Of a stretch of 64,000 nucleotides of DNA, positions 43,455 to 51,533 are shown in pieces; within the stretch, counting starts at the first letter, position 1, and each line of letters starts with the position of its first letter. Made by a program: the position numbers and the translations under genes. The stretch comes from an uncultured Acetatifactor sp. GTDB taxonomy: Bacteria; Bacillota; Clostridia; Lachnospirales; Lachnospiraceae. The notes under the pieces are model-generated. The model did not search any database, was not told the DNA's origin, and saw nothing but the letters and a program-made list of their open reading frames with translations. Where the stretch lies: NCBI GenBank assembly GCA_934394665.1, contig CAKRRS010000002.1:39941-103940 (forward strand). Direction: 5' to 3'.

Positions 43455-43483
43455 TTGACTAACGAGACAGAGCGTGATAAGAT
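43455..43483 (+). promoter_or_regulatory. Promoter of the candidate antisense antitoxin RNA
   Basis: TTGACT (43455-43460), 17 bases, TAAGAT (43478-43483), with TG one base before the -10 (extended -10). It points toward the 3' end of the toxin gene on the opposite strand. Confidence 0.65.
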
Positions 43484-43489
43484 AAGGAA

Positions 43490-43587
43490 AAGAAAAGAGT
43501 GCTACCGTACAGCAACGGTTCACCTAGGTTTTCAGTTACCTATCAAAAAAGCAACCTATTCCTGGGGAGGGCGGTTGCTTTTTTGAT
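43490..43587 (+). ncRNA. Candidate type I antitoxin RNA, about 98 nt
   Basis: Predicted transcript from the promoter at 43455 to the bidirectional terminator at 43542-43587. It contains no usable reading frame. Its last 32 bases are antisense to the 3' end of the toxin coding region and the rest is antisense to sequence just past the toxin stop. This 3'-end overlap geometry matches Firmicutes type I systems such as txpA/RatA and bsrG/SR4. Confidence 0.55.
43542..43587. terminator. Bidirectional terminator shared by toxin mRNA and antisense RNA
   Basis: ATCAAAAAAGCAACC (43542-43556) and GGTTGCTTTTTTGAT (43573-43587) are perfect 15-bp inverted repeats; each strand ends its stem with six T. The toxin stop codon (43556-43558) lies at the base of the stem. 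Confidence 0.85.
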
Positions 43588-43687
43588 GTCTATGTTTCCG
43601 GGCAGTCTGTACGATACTGATCATTGTTACGATGATACTGATAATCGTAACAATAATACCGACGATGCCGACAGTTGTTTCTAACAT
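43556..43687 (-). CDS. Small hydrophobic peptide, candidate type I toxin
   Basis: A 43-residue peptide: MLETTVGIVGIIV then a single strongly hydrophobic helix through IISIIVTMISIV, and a basic, polar tail (QTARKHRHQKSNRPPQE). This layout is that of membrane-acting type I toxins and holin-like small toxins common in Clostridia. The ATG at 43687 begins two bases after the stop of a leader cistron, with AAAGG at proper distance. A longer in-frame start at 43744 lacks a ribosome site. Opposite to fdhD and ilvE; an antisense RNA covers its 3' end. No clear sigma-A promoter could be assigned to it. Confidence 0.6.
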   Translation of the reverse strand: MLETTVGIVGIIVTIISIIVTMISIVQTARKHRHQKSNRPPQE

Positions 43688-43689
43688 CT

Positions 43690-43716
43690 CTATGTACCTT
43701 TCAATAGATTTCCCAT
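43690..43716 (-). CDS. Leader mini-cistron upstream of the toxin
   Basis: An 8-codon frame (MGNLLKGT then TAG) preceded by a perfect GGAGG (complement of 43725-43729) eight bases before its ATG. Its stop lies two bases before the toxin ATG. This is by far the best ribosome site on the toxin message, so translation of the toxin is probably coupled to it. Confidence 0.5.
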   Translation of the reverse strand: MGNLLKGT

Positions 43717-43757
43717 CTGTATCACCTCCGATAATACACTCCATTTGTCTTTTTCTC

Positions 43758-43799
43758 TTGCAGATGTATCTCTGATGGTGTAAAATGTAAGTGCTTACA
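43758..43799 (+). promoter_or_regulatory. fdhD promoter with palindromic operator
   Basis: TTGCAG (43758-43763), 17 bases, TAAAAT (43781-43786). The palindrome TGTAAGTGCTTACA (43786-43799) starts on the last base of the -10 box. The same palindrome lies in the same position at the formate dehydrogenase promoter (53807-53820), so a common repressor or other regulator is likely. Confidence 0.65.
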
Positions 43800-43881
43800 C
43801 AAAGGTGTTACTATTTAGTCGGACAGTAACGCAAACATTATTTTAAAATCAAAACCGGATAACGATGGGAGAAAGGCTTAA

Positions 43882-44730
43882 GTGCAGATCAACGACCGTA
43901 TGGAACAACTGAATAAAGCAATTCCACAGCCCTATATGGCAGTGACTTCAGGACTTACGGAAAACGGTGAAGCGACAGCGGAGACTGCGGAGGCGGAGAA
44001 GATTACAGCCAAACGGGATATTATTTGCGAGCATTTTCTGGATGTATATGTGAATGAACTGTTGACGTTCCGTCTGACCTGCACAGCAGATCATTTGGTG
44101 GAACTTATACTTGGACGACTGTTTACGGAAGGATGGATCCGGGGAGTCAGTGATGTGGAAAGCGTCACGATCTGTGAGAGCGGCAGAAGTGCCAGAGTTT
44201 TTTTACAGGAAGATTTATGCAACGAGGACAGTAGGACAGTTTCCGGCAGAGAAGCCACCTGTTGCACGGGGAATCAGACTTTTCTGGAGCGAAACGGCAG
44301 GAAAGAACTGACGAGACTGCCGCAGGCAGCATGGCAGGAAGAATGGATTTTTGCACTGGCCGAAGAATTCGCCAATGATTCCGGACTACACAGGCAGACC
44401 GGCGGAACCCATAGCTGTTATCTGGGGATAGAGGGAAAATGTCTCTGTCATATGGAAGATATCGGCAGACACAATGCGCTGGACAAATGTATCGGGTATG
44501 CGCTGCGCGAGAAGCTTGATTTGGAAAAATGTATTCTATTTACCACGGGGCGGGTACCTACGGATATGGTACAGAAGGTGATTGCTGCGGGAATTCCGGT
44601 ACTGGCATCCAAAGCAGTGCCGACGGATCAGGCGGTGCAGCTGGCAGAAAAATATCATCTTACGCTGATCTGCAGAGCATGGCCGGATCGCATGGAAATC
44701 TATCATGATGGCAGAGTATGCGAGAAATAG
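43882..44730 (+). CDS. fdhD: FdhD sulfur carrier for formate dehydrogenase
   Basis: FdhD passes sulfur to the molybdenum/tungsten cofactor so that formate dehydrogenase becomes active. 282 residues. Motifs: GTHSCYLG (TGG.H-type), HMEDIGRHNALDKCIGYAL, FTTGRVPTDMV and AGIPVLASKAVPTD, all highly conserved in FdhD. Two adjacent Cys in ATCCTGNQ take the position of the sulfur-carrying loop Cys. It starts with GTG after GGGAGAAAGG; ATG 43900 is an alternative. Its promoter shares an operator with the formate dehydrogenase operon 10 kb downstream. Confidence 0.92.
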   Translation: MQINDRMEQLNKAIPQPYMAVTSGLTENGEATAETAEAEKITAKRDIICEHFLDVYVNELLTFRLTCTADHLVELILGRLFTEGWIRGVSDVESVTICESGRSARVFLQEDLCNEDSRTVSGREATCCTGNQTFLERNGRKELTRLPQAAWQEEWIFALAEEFANDSGLHRQTGGTHSCYLGIEGKCLCHMEDIGRHNALDKCIGYALREKLDLEKCILFTTGRVPTDMVQKVIAAGIPVLASKAVPTDQAVQLAEKYHLTLICRAWPDRMEIYHDGRVCEK

Positions 44731-44774
44731 TAATAGTATCCGGATCATAGTATTGTAGAAAAGGATTGGATAAT

Positions 44775-45974
44775 ATGCAGGAACTGGAAGAATGTCTGGA
44801 AGCAATGCTGTCGGAGATACAGCCGGTGGAGAGAACAGAATATGTGGCAATTACGGAAGCCGCAGGCAGAGTCATCAGTGAAGATATTGTGGCAGACATG
44901 ATGATTCCGCCCTATCCGAAATCTGCCATGGACGGTTATGCGGTGCGGGCTGAGGATACTTTGGGGGCAGACAGTGATCGTCCTGTGAGTCTTCGGGTCG
45001 TAGGAGAACTGTTTGCCGGAGATTACGATAAGCTTCCCTGTGAAAAAGGCTGTGCGGTAAGAGTGATGACCGGATCTTATGTGCCGGAAGGATATGATGC
45101 TGTGGTCAGACAGGAAGATACGGATTACGGCGAGGCGCAGGTGCAGATTTATCGCGGTGTTAAGACAGGCATGAACTATTGCAGTGTGGGCGAGGATATC
45201 CGTAAGGGAGATTGTATCCTTACAAAAGGCACTCGTCTGACAGCATTACATATCGGATTGCTGGCAAGTCTGGGAATCTGCCGGGTAGCGGTCTATGAGA
45301 AAATGAGATGCAGTATTTTGTCCACGGGCTCAGAGCTTAGGATGCCGGGGACGGAGCTTGCACCCGGTAAAATATATAACAGTATTGCCTATATGCTGCA
45401 GGCAACCATGCAAAGTCAGGGAATCTGTGTGTCAGGCGTGGAAATCTGCGCAGATGAAAAAGGGGCTTTGAAGGAAAGCCTGCAAAAGGCATTGGCAGAG
45501 TCGGATCTTGCGATCACCACAGGAGGTGTGTCCGTGGGGAAAAAGGATCTGCTGCCTGCTGTTTTGGAAGAAATCGGTGCAAAAAAGCTGTTTACCCGGG
45601 CGAATATCCAGCCGGGGACGCCGACCATCGGAAGCGTGCTGGATGGAAAGCTGATTTTAAGTCTGTCGGGGAATCCGTATGCGGCTTATGCCAATTTTGA
45701 ATATTATTTCTGGGAGATCGCAGCAAGGTTTTCACACGATACAGCTTACCGTGTGCGGACGCAAAAATCGGTGCTGGACAGCCCTTATACAAAGGTCAAT
45801 AAGCTGCGGCGGTTCATCCGGGCTTATGCGGAAGACGGCAGAGTGACATTACCCACAGCGGTACATGCGTCTTCTGTGCTCTCGAATATGAGAGATTGCA
45901 ATTGCTTTATTGATCTGGAACCGGGGAGAGAAGTGCACCCGGGAGAGAAAGTACGGATCAGATATTTTAAATAA
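44775..45974 (+). CDS. moeA: Molybdopterin molybdenumtransferase MoeA
   Basis: Inserts molybdate into adenylylated molybdopterin, the last step to Mo-molybdopterin. 399 residues from ATG 44775 (AAAAGGA nine bases upstream); a TTG at 44766 is less likely. Domain order: MoeA N-terminal region with PPYPKSAMDGYAVRAED, the MoCF/Mog-like domain with STGSEL and AITTGGVSVGKKD plus LSGNPYAAYANFEYYF, and a C-terminal beta domain from about residue 325. It follows fdhD by 44 bases. The Mo-cofactor genes continue after the phased repeat array. Confidence 0.93.
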   Translation: MQELEECLEAMLSEIQPVERTEYVAITEAAGRVISEDIVADMMIPPYPKSAMDGYAVRAEDTLGADSDRPVSLRVVGELFAGDYDKLPCEKGCAVRVMTGSYVPEGYDAVVRQEDTDYGEAQVQIYRGVKTGMNYCSVGEDIRKGDCILTKGTRLTALHIGLLASLGICRVAVYEKMRCSILSTGSELRMPGTELAPGKIYNSIAYMLQATMQSQGICVSGVEICADEKGALKESLQKALAESDLAITTGGVSVGKKDLLPAVLEEIGAKKLFTRANIQPGTPTIGSVLDGKLILSLSGNPYAAYANFEYYFWEIAARFSHDTAYRVRTQKSVLDSPYTKVNKLRRFIRAYAEDGRVTLPTAVHASSVLSNMRDCNCFIDLEPGREVHPGEKVRIRYFK

Positions 45975-45980
45975 ATAGAT

Positions 45981-46164
45981 TACCGCTTTGAGGCCTGATA
46001 ACAGGAAGCAGGCGGTAAAATAGAAGTCAAAAATAGGATTTATGATGAAAAAATACCGCCTAATATAGAAGAGATAGGAAACTAAGCGGTAGGATACGGA
46101 CAAAGTAATAGAAAAGAAACAAATTTTTACCGCCCAGGGTCAGAAAACAAGATAATAGGCGGTA
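45981..46164. repeat. Phased array of six TACCGC half-sites (three inverted pairs)
   Basis: TACCGC occurs at 45981, 46054 and 46128 and its inverse GCGGTA at 46012, 46086 and 46159 (first bases). Pairs recur every 73-74 bases. Centre-to-centre spacings alternate 31, 42, 32, 42, 31 bases, close to three and four DNA helical turns, so all sites face one side of the helix. The intervening sequences are A-rich and not conserved. As RNA, each pair could form a short hairpin. It fills the gap between moeA and mobA-mobB. Confidence 0.75.
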
Positions 46165-46190
46165 AAGTAGTCAGGGGATTAAGTAACACC

Positions 46191-47264
46191 ATGCAGGAGA
46201 CAGCGAGAACTTTTACCCTCGGCACAGCGGTGCTGGCCGGCGGCAAGAGCAGCCGGATGGGGCAGAACAAGGTCTTAATGGAATATCATAACCGCAGATT
46301 CTTAGACAGAATTTGTGAGGAATTGCAGGGTTTCGATGAGGAGACCTGTATTTCTGCTGCCACTCCCGGTGAATATGAGTATCTGGGACTTCCCGTGGTC
46401 TGTGATGAGAACCGCGAGATCGGTCCCATCGAGGGTATCCGTCAGGTTCTGCTGCATACTTCCTGCGATTATGTGTTTGTCTGCGCCGGAGATATGCCGT
46501 TTATCACAGGAGATCTGGTGCGGTATATGGCAGAATTCATTTCTTCGGATTATGACTGCTATTGTATGGTAGACGAGGATCATGTGCATCCGCTGTGCGC
46601 TGTTTATTCTAAAAAAGTACTGCCTGTGATCGAAGATCTGATCAGACAGGGACAGTATCGCCTGCTGCAGATCCTGCGCAAGGTGCGGACGAAATATATC
46701 CGTCTGGAGAGCAGCTGTTTTGATAAGAAGCAGCTGCGCAATATTAACACCAGAGAAGAATATGAGCGATTGTCCCTGCCTATTGTCTTCTGCGTCAGCG
46801 GAATCAAGGACAGTGGGAAGACCGGTCTGATCATTAAGCTTATCAATGAATTCATTAAAGACGGCTACAGCGTGGGCGTGATCAAGCATGACGGGCATGA
46901 ATATAGCATGGATCATGACGGAACGGATACCCGGAGGTTTACCGAGGCCGGAGCACAGATCAGTGCCATTTATTCCGGTACACAGTCTTCCGTTAATCGG
47001 AGCGGTGAGGTATCGGTGGAACAGATGGTCGAACAATGCAGTGGCGTAGATGTGCTGATTCTGGAAGGTCAGAAGGCTTCTGACTATCCGAAGGTAGAAG
47101 TGGTGCGCAAAAAAATCTCCGACAGACCGGTATGTGATCCGAAGTATCTGATTGCCATTGCCACGGATGTAGTGAAGCAGGATGCGGTGAGCTGCCCTGT
47201 GTATGATATGAATGACACGACAGGGATTTATGCCTGTATTTTGAAGTATTTTATCGTAAGATAA
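46191..47264 (+). CDS. MobA-MobB fusion: molybdopterin guanylyltransferase and GTP-binding partner
   Basis: Makes molybdopterin guanine dinucleotide, the cofactor form used by formate dehydrogenase. The N-terminal half (about 1-195) is MobA, with LAGGKSSRMGQNK and FVCAGDMPFI; the C-terminal half (about 200-357) is MobB, with the P-loop SGIKDSGKTGL and LILEGQKASDYPKVEVVR. Fusion of the two is known in Clostridia. No strong ribosome site is seen close to the ATG. It lies just after the TACCGC array, which may control it. Confidence 0.93.
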   Translation: MQETARTFTLGTAVLAGGKSSRMGQNKVLMEYHNRRFLDRICEELQGFDEETCISAATPGEYEYLGLPVVCDENREIGPIEGIRQVLLHTSCDYVFVCAGDMPFITGDLVRYMAEFISSDYDCYCMVDEDHVHPLCAVYSKKVLPVIEDLIRQGQYRLLQILRKVRTKYIRLESSCFDKKQLRNINTREEYERLSLPIVFCVSGIKDSGKTGLIIKLINEFIKDGYSVGVIKHDGHEYSMDHDGTDTRRFTEAGAQISAIYSGTQSSVNRSGEVSVEQMVEQCSGVDVLILEGQKASDYPKVEVVRKKISDRPVCDPKYLIAIATDVVKQDAVSCPVYDMNDTTGIYACILKYFIVR

Positions 47265-47425
47265 AATGCGATTCATTGTGCCGGGAATGCAAGGAGATAT
47301 TTTGCCGCAGACTGGTATGAAGAGTCTTCTACATGAATGGTATAGATATTGTAGAAACATTTGCCGGATCAGGTATGGGAGTATTACGATTATTTTAGAA
47401 CAATGATTTGTGAAATGGAGATACG

Positions 47426-48442
47426 ATGAAACTGATCAGAACAGAAGATGCGGTGGGGCAGGTGCTCTGCCATGATATTACCCAAATCATTCCGGGCGTA
47501 GTAAAAGATGCGGTATTCCGCAAGGGGCATATCGTCACAAAAGAGGATATTCCTGTATTGTTATCTGTGGGTAAGGAACACCTCTATGTGTGGGAGAAAA
47601 AGGAGGGTATTCTGCACGAGGATGAGGCAGCGGCAATTCTGCGTGACATCTGCATCAATGAAAATATGACAGCGAGTGAGCCCAAGGAAGGCAAGATCGA
47701 GATCCGGGCAACAGCGGACGGATTACTTAAAATCAATTCCGAAAAGCTGCGTGCCGTGAACAGCCTGGGCGAGATGATGATTGCCACGATTCACGGGAAT
47801 TTTCCGGTAAAAGCGGGGGACAAGCTGGCGGCTACGCGCATCATTCCACTGGTAATCGAAGAGGAAAAGATGAGAAAGGCGAAGAAAGCAGCCGGAGAAG
47901 AACCGCTTTTGAAGATTCTGCCGATGACGCATAAAAAAATGGGAATCGTCACTACCGGTAGCGAAGTATTCAAAGGCCGGATTCCGGATGCTTTCGGACC
48001 GGCAATCCGTAACAAGCTTGCAGCGTATGACACTGAAGTGATCGGACAGGTGATTCTGGATGACTGTCAGGAGGACATTACGGCGGCAATCAATGATTTT
48101 GTCAGCAAGGGTGCGGATATGGTATTATGCACCGGCGGTATGAGCGTGGATCCGGACGACAGAACGCCGGGAGCCATCAAAGCCACAGGGGCGGAGATTG
48201 TATCCTACGGGGCACCGGTATTGCCGGGGGCCATGTTTCTGCTAGCCTATCTGGGAGAAGTTCCGGTGCTGGGACTTCCTGGATGTGTCATGTATGCCGG
48301 ACGGACGGTGTTCGATCTGGTATTGCCGAGAGTCCTTGCCGGAGAGCGGCTCACGAAAGCGGATCTGGACGGTTACGGTGAAGGCGGACTGTGCCTGAAC
48401 TGTGAAGTATGCCACTTCCCTAATTGTGGTTTCGGAAAATAA
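47426..48442 (+). CDS. Molybdopterin-binding (MoeA/Mog-like) protein with Cys-rich tail
   Basis: A 338-residue protein with an N-terminal domain of about 160 residues and a MoCF-biosynthesis domain (GIVTTGSEVFKGRIPDAFGP, LCTGGMSVDPDDRTPGAI, LGLPGCVMYAGRTVFDLV). It ends in a compact Cys cluster CLNCEVCHFPNCGFG (C-x2-C-x2-C-x5-C), which could bind a metal or Fe-S cluster. It is not MoeA itself, which is present elsewhere, nor MogA, which is in the MOSC fusion. It opens a tight operon with moaC, modABC and moaA, so a step in cofactor maturation, perhaps tungsten/molybdenum selection, is likely but unproven. Confidence 0.75.
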   Translation: MKLIRTEDAVGQVLCHDITQIIPGVVKDAVFRKGHIVTKEDIPVLLSVGKEHLYVWEKKEGILHEDEAAAILRDICINENMTASEPKEGKIEIRATADGLLKINSEKLRAVNSLGEMMIATIHGNFPVKAGDKLAATRIIPLVIEEEKMRKAKKAAGEEPLLKILPMTHKKMGIVTTGSEVFKGRIPDAFGPAIRNKLAAYDTEVIGQVILDDCQEDITAAINDFVSKGADMVLCTGGMSVDPDDRTPGAIKATGAEIVSYGAPVLPGAMFLLAYLGEVPVLGLPGCVMYAGRTVFDLVLPRVLAGERLTKADLDGYGEGGLCLNCEVCHFPNCGFGK

Positions 48443-48463
48443 GAAAAAGGAAGGAAAACAAAA

Positions 48464-48943
48464 ATGTCAGGTTTTACCCATTTTGATGCACAGGGAAATG
48501 CCATCATGGTAGATGTGACGGATAAGGATATCACGGAGAGAACGGCGACTGCCAGCGGCTGTATCCGCGTGAACCGTGAAGTGTTCGATGCAATCAAAAA
48601 CGGCACGGCGAAAAAAGGTGACGTCCTGGGGACTGCCAGAATCGCCGGTATCATGGCAACGAAGCGGACCTGGGAACTGATTCCTCTGTGTCATCCGTTA
48701 ATGCTGACAAAAGTGACCATAGATTTTACCATGGAAGAAGAGACAAGCACGATCCGGTGCTTTTGTACTGCCAAGCTGTCCGGAAGAACCGGTGTGGAGA
48801 TGGAAGCGCTGACCGGCGTGAACGTAGCACTTCTGACGATCTATGATATGTGTAAAGCAATGGATCGCGGCATGGAGATGGGCGAGATTCATCTGGAAGA
48901 AAAAATGGGCGGCAAGAGCGGACATTTTCAACGGACAAAATAA
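48464..48943 (+). CDS. moaC: Cyclic pyranopterin monophosphate synthase MoaC
   Basis: Converts the MoaA product into cyclic pyranopterin monophosphate, the first stable Mo-cofactor intermediate. 159 residues, normal length. Signatures: [42 protein letters not shown] and [18 protein letters not shown] precedes the ATG; modA follows after 3 bases. Confidence 0.96.
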   Translation: MSGFTHFDAQGNAIMVDVTDKDITERTATASGCIRVNREVFDAIKNGTAKKGDVLGTARIAGIMATKRTWELIPLCHPLMLTKVTIDFTMEEETSTIRCFCTAKLSGRTGVEMEALTGVNVALLTIYDMCKAMDRGMEMGEIHLEEKMGGKSGHFQRTK

Positions 48944-48946
48944 AAT

Positions 48947-49735
48947 ATGAAAAAGTTGAATAAGAAAGCAGCAACAGTAATGACAACGATTCTGGCAGCG
49001 GCAATGCTGCTTATAGGCTGCGGACAGGAAGCCTCCTCCCCTGTGGAACTTACAATTTTGGCGGCAGCGTCCCTTACAGATGTATGTAACGAGATCAAGG
49101 AAGAATACCAGGCAGCACATCCCAATGTGACCTTAAGCTTTTCCTACGGTGCGTCGGGGGCATTGCAGACCCAGATCGAGGAAGGCGCGCCCACAGATCT
49201 GTTTTTCTCCGCGGCAACGAAGCAGATGACAGCACTGGACGAAGAAGGACTGATGGATTCGGATTCCATTGTGAATCTGCTGGAGAATAAGGTCGTACTG
49301 ATCGTTCCGGAAGGCAGCGACAAGGACATTACTTCCTTTGAGGATGTGACAACGGATAAGGTATCCATGATCGGTCTGGGCGAGCCGGGCAGCGTTCCCG
49401 TAGGTCAGTATTCCGAGGAAATCTTCACAAGCCTCGGAATTCTGGATATGGTAAAGGCAAAAGCCAACTATGGTTCGGACGTTCGAACCGTACTGTTCTG
49501 GGTAGAGACCGGAGCAGTGGACTGTGGTGTCGTATATGCCACAGATGCTTATGTAGGTGAAAATATCAAGATAGTCAGCGAAGCTCCGGAAGGCTCCTGT
49601 AAAAAGGTCATCTATCCCGTGGGTATTGTGAAAGCAAGCGAACATGCGGATGCGGCAGCAGAGTTCCTTGCCTATCTTCAGACGCTTGAAGCAATGAGCA
49701 AGTTTGAAAGCTACGGATTTTCTGTGGCAGAATAG
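48947..49735 (+). CDS. modA: Molybdate ABC transporter substrate-binding lipoprotein ModA
   Basis: Extracellular molybdate/tungstate binder. Lipobox LLIGC with C25, then LTILAAASLTDV and FSYGASGALQTQIEEGAPTD, the two oxyanion-contact segments of ModA, and YPVGIVKAS near the end. 262 residues. It begins 3 bases after moaC and is followed 8 bases later by modB, so uptake and cofactor synthesis are co-expressed. Confidence 0.95.
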   Translation: MKKLNKKAATVMTTILAAAMLLIGCGQEASSPVELTILAAASLTDVCNEIKEEYQAAHPNVTLSFSYGASGALQTQIEEGAPTDLFFSAATKQMTALDEEGLMDSDSIVNLLENKVVLIVPEGSDKDITSFEDVTTDKVSMIGLGEPGSVPVGQYSEEIFTSLGILDMVKAKANYGSDVRTVLFWVETGAVDCGVVYATDAYVGENIKIVSEAPEGSCKKVIYPVGIVKASEHADAAAEFLAYLQTLEAMSKFESYGFSVAE

Positions 49736-49743
49736 GAGCATCC

Positions 49744-50415
49744 ATGGATTTTTCACCGTTATGGATTTCTTTGAAGGTTGCTGTCTGGGCGACAGTATTC
49801 ACCTTTTTTCTGGGACTGCTGGCTGCAAGGCTGGTAGTCTCCCTGCGGGTGGGAAAAGCATTGATTGACGGCATCTTTTCCCTGCCTATGGTATTACCGC
49901 CTACGGTAGTGGGATTTTTCCTGCTGATATTGTTCGGCAAGAACAGTCTGCTGGGAAATTTATTGCTGAAAATGGGAATCAGCGTATTGTTCACCTGGCA
50001 GGGAGCGGTCATTGCAGCGGTAGTGGTATCTTTTCCTATTATGTACAGGACGGCCAGAGGCGCACTGGAGCAGGTGGATGTGAACCTGATCTATGCAGCG
50101 CGGACGCTGGGAATGTCGGAAGCGAAGATTTTTTTCCGGATCCTGCTGCCGGCGGCATGGCCGGGAGTGGCGGCGGCTACGATCCTGGCATTTGCCAGGG
50201 CACTGGGGGAATTCGGTGCCACGATCATGCTGGCAGGCAATATCCCCGGCAGGACACAGACCATGTCGGTGGCTATCTACACGGCGGTACAGAGCGGTGA
50301 CAGAAGCCTTGCGTACTGTTGGGTAGCCATTATTATGGGCATCTCCTTTTTCACGATTTTTCTGATGAATTACTGGAGGGGATACCAGAGCCGGAAAGGC
50401 GGTGGCAAAAGGTAA
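49744..50415 (+). CDS. modB: Molybdate ABC transporter permease ModB
   Basis: 223-residue permease with about five helices. Family markers: SLPMVLPPTVVGFFLL, the EAA loop AARTLGMSEAKIFFRILLP, and FARALGEFGATIMLAGNIPG. It overlaps modC by one base (TAATG). Confidence 0.95.
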   Translation: MDFSPLWISLKVAVWATVFTFFLGLLAARLVVSLRVGKALIDGIFSLPMVLPPTVVGFFLLILFGKNSLLGNLLLKMGISVLFTWQGAVIAAVVVSFPIMYRTARGALEQVDVNLIYAARTLGMSEAKIFFRILLPAAWPGVAAATILAFARALGEFGATIMLAGNIPGRTQTMSVAIYTAVQSGDRSLAYCWVAIIMGISFFTIFLMNYWRGYQSRKGGGKR

Positions 50416-51458
50416 TGGCATTGTATGTGGACATTGAGAAAAAATGCGGAGATTTTCTGCTGAAGGCCAAATTTACCGCGGAAAAAGAGGTGCTTGGACT
50501 GCTCGGTGCTTCCGGCTGTGGAAAAAGCATGACTTTGAAATGCATCGCCGGAATCGAAAAGCCAGACAAGGGTGTGATCCGGCTGGACGATAAAGTATTT
50601 TTTGATTCGGAACACCGCATCAATCTGCCGGTGCAGAAGCGGAAAGTCGGCTATCTGTTTCAGGATTACGCATTGTTTCCGAATATGACGGTGCTGCAGA
50701 ATATCATGTGTGGTGCGAAGGATAAGAAAAAAGCAGAGGAGTATGCAAAACGGTTTTTCCTGGAAGGAAAAGAGAACCTGTATCCATCCCAACTGTCCGG
50801 CGGTCAGAAACAGCGTGCCGCGATGGCGAGAATGCTGTCCGGAGAACCGGAGATCCTGATGCTGGATGAGCCTTTTTCGGCGTTGGATAATTATCTGAAA
50901 ATGCAGCTGGAACGGGAACTGATGAAGGTCATGGGGGAGTACGGTGGGACAGTATTGTTCGTATCCCACGACCGGAATGAAGCCTACCGGATGACGGAGC
51001 GGATCGCGGTCATGGAAGACGGGCAGATCCTGGATGTGCGGCCCAAGGAAGAACTTTTCAAAAGTCCGGCATCTCTGGCGGCAACGTTGCTCACCGGCTG
51101 TAAAAATGTGTCGGAGCTGGAGACAGCGCCGGATGGAAGCCTTGTGGCAAAAGACTGGGGAATCCGCCTTTCTGCGAAAGCGGAACCCGGAAAATACAAA
51201 TATGCCGCATTTCGGGCTCATTTCTTTCAGGTGGTTGCGGAACCGGAAGAGACGAATGTACTGGAATGTCGGATTCTCCGGGTGATCGAGGATACGTTTT
51301 CCACGGTGATTCTGTTCTGCAATCCGGAACGCTCCGGCGAAAGTCCCAGGGAAGTCCTGACTTACGAACTGCCTAAGGAGAAATGGCAGGCACTGAAGAC
51401 ACAGCAGAAGCTGTATCTGAAAATGCCCGCGGAGCAGATTATTTTGCTGGAAAAGTAG
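50415..51458 (+). CDS. modC: Molybdate ABC transporter ATP-binding protein ModC
   Basis: 347-residue ATPase from ATG 50415, which overlaps the modB stop; a longer upstream frame lies within modB and is rejected. Walker A GASGCGKSM, signature LSGGQKQR, Walker B ILMLDEPFSALD, H-loop VSHDRNEAYR, then a C-terminal regulatory domain with the TOBE-like oxyanion-binding fold (about 270-347). Confidence 0.94.
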   Translation: MALYVDIEKKCGDFLLKAKFTAEKEVLGLLGASGCGKSMTLKCIAGIEKPDKGVIRLDDKVFFDSEHRINLPVQKRKVGYLFQDYALFPNMTVLQNIMCGAKDKKKAEEYAKRFFLEGKENLYPSQLSGGQKQRAAMARMLSGEPEILMLDEPFSALDNYLKMQLERELMKVMGEYGGTVLFVSHDRNEAYRMTERIAVMEDGQILDVRPKEELFKSPASLAATLLTGCKNVSELETAPDGSLVAKDWGIRLSAKAEPGKYKYAAFRAHFFQVVAEPEETNVLECRILRVIEDTFSTVILFCNPERSGESPREVLTYELPKEKWQALKTQQKLYLKMPAEQIILLEK

Positions 51459-51533
51459 TTAAAATTGCCGGATAAGAAGACTGCGTTTTCGAAAGACCGG
51501 ATTATTTTATCAGGAAAACAGGAGCCTTGAGAG

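Noticed and set aside
43556-43744. 62-residue version of the small hydrophobic protein starting at 43744
   Set aside because: No ribosome site at that ATG; the strong GGAGG serves the leader cistron, and the hydrophobic peptide starts cleanly at 43687.
45981-46164. CRISPR-like array between moeA and mobA
   Set aside because: Only the 6-8 base TACCGC/GCGGTA ends recur; there is no 20-40 base conserved repeat and no cas gene. Reported instead as a phased site array.
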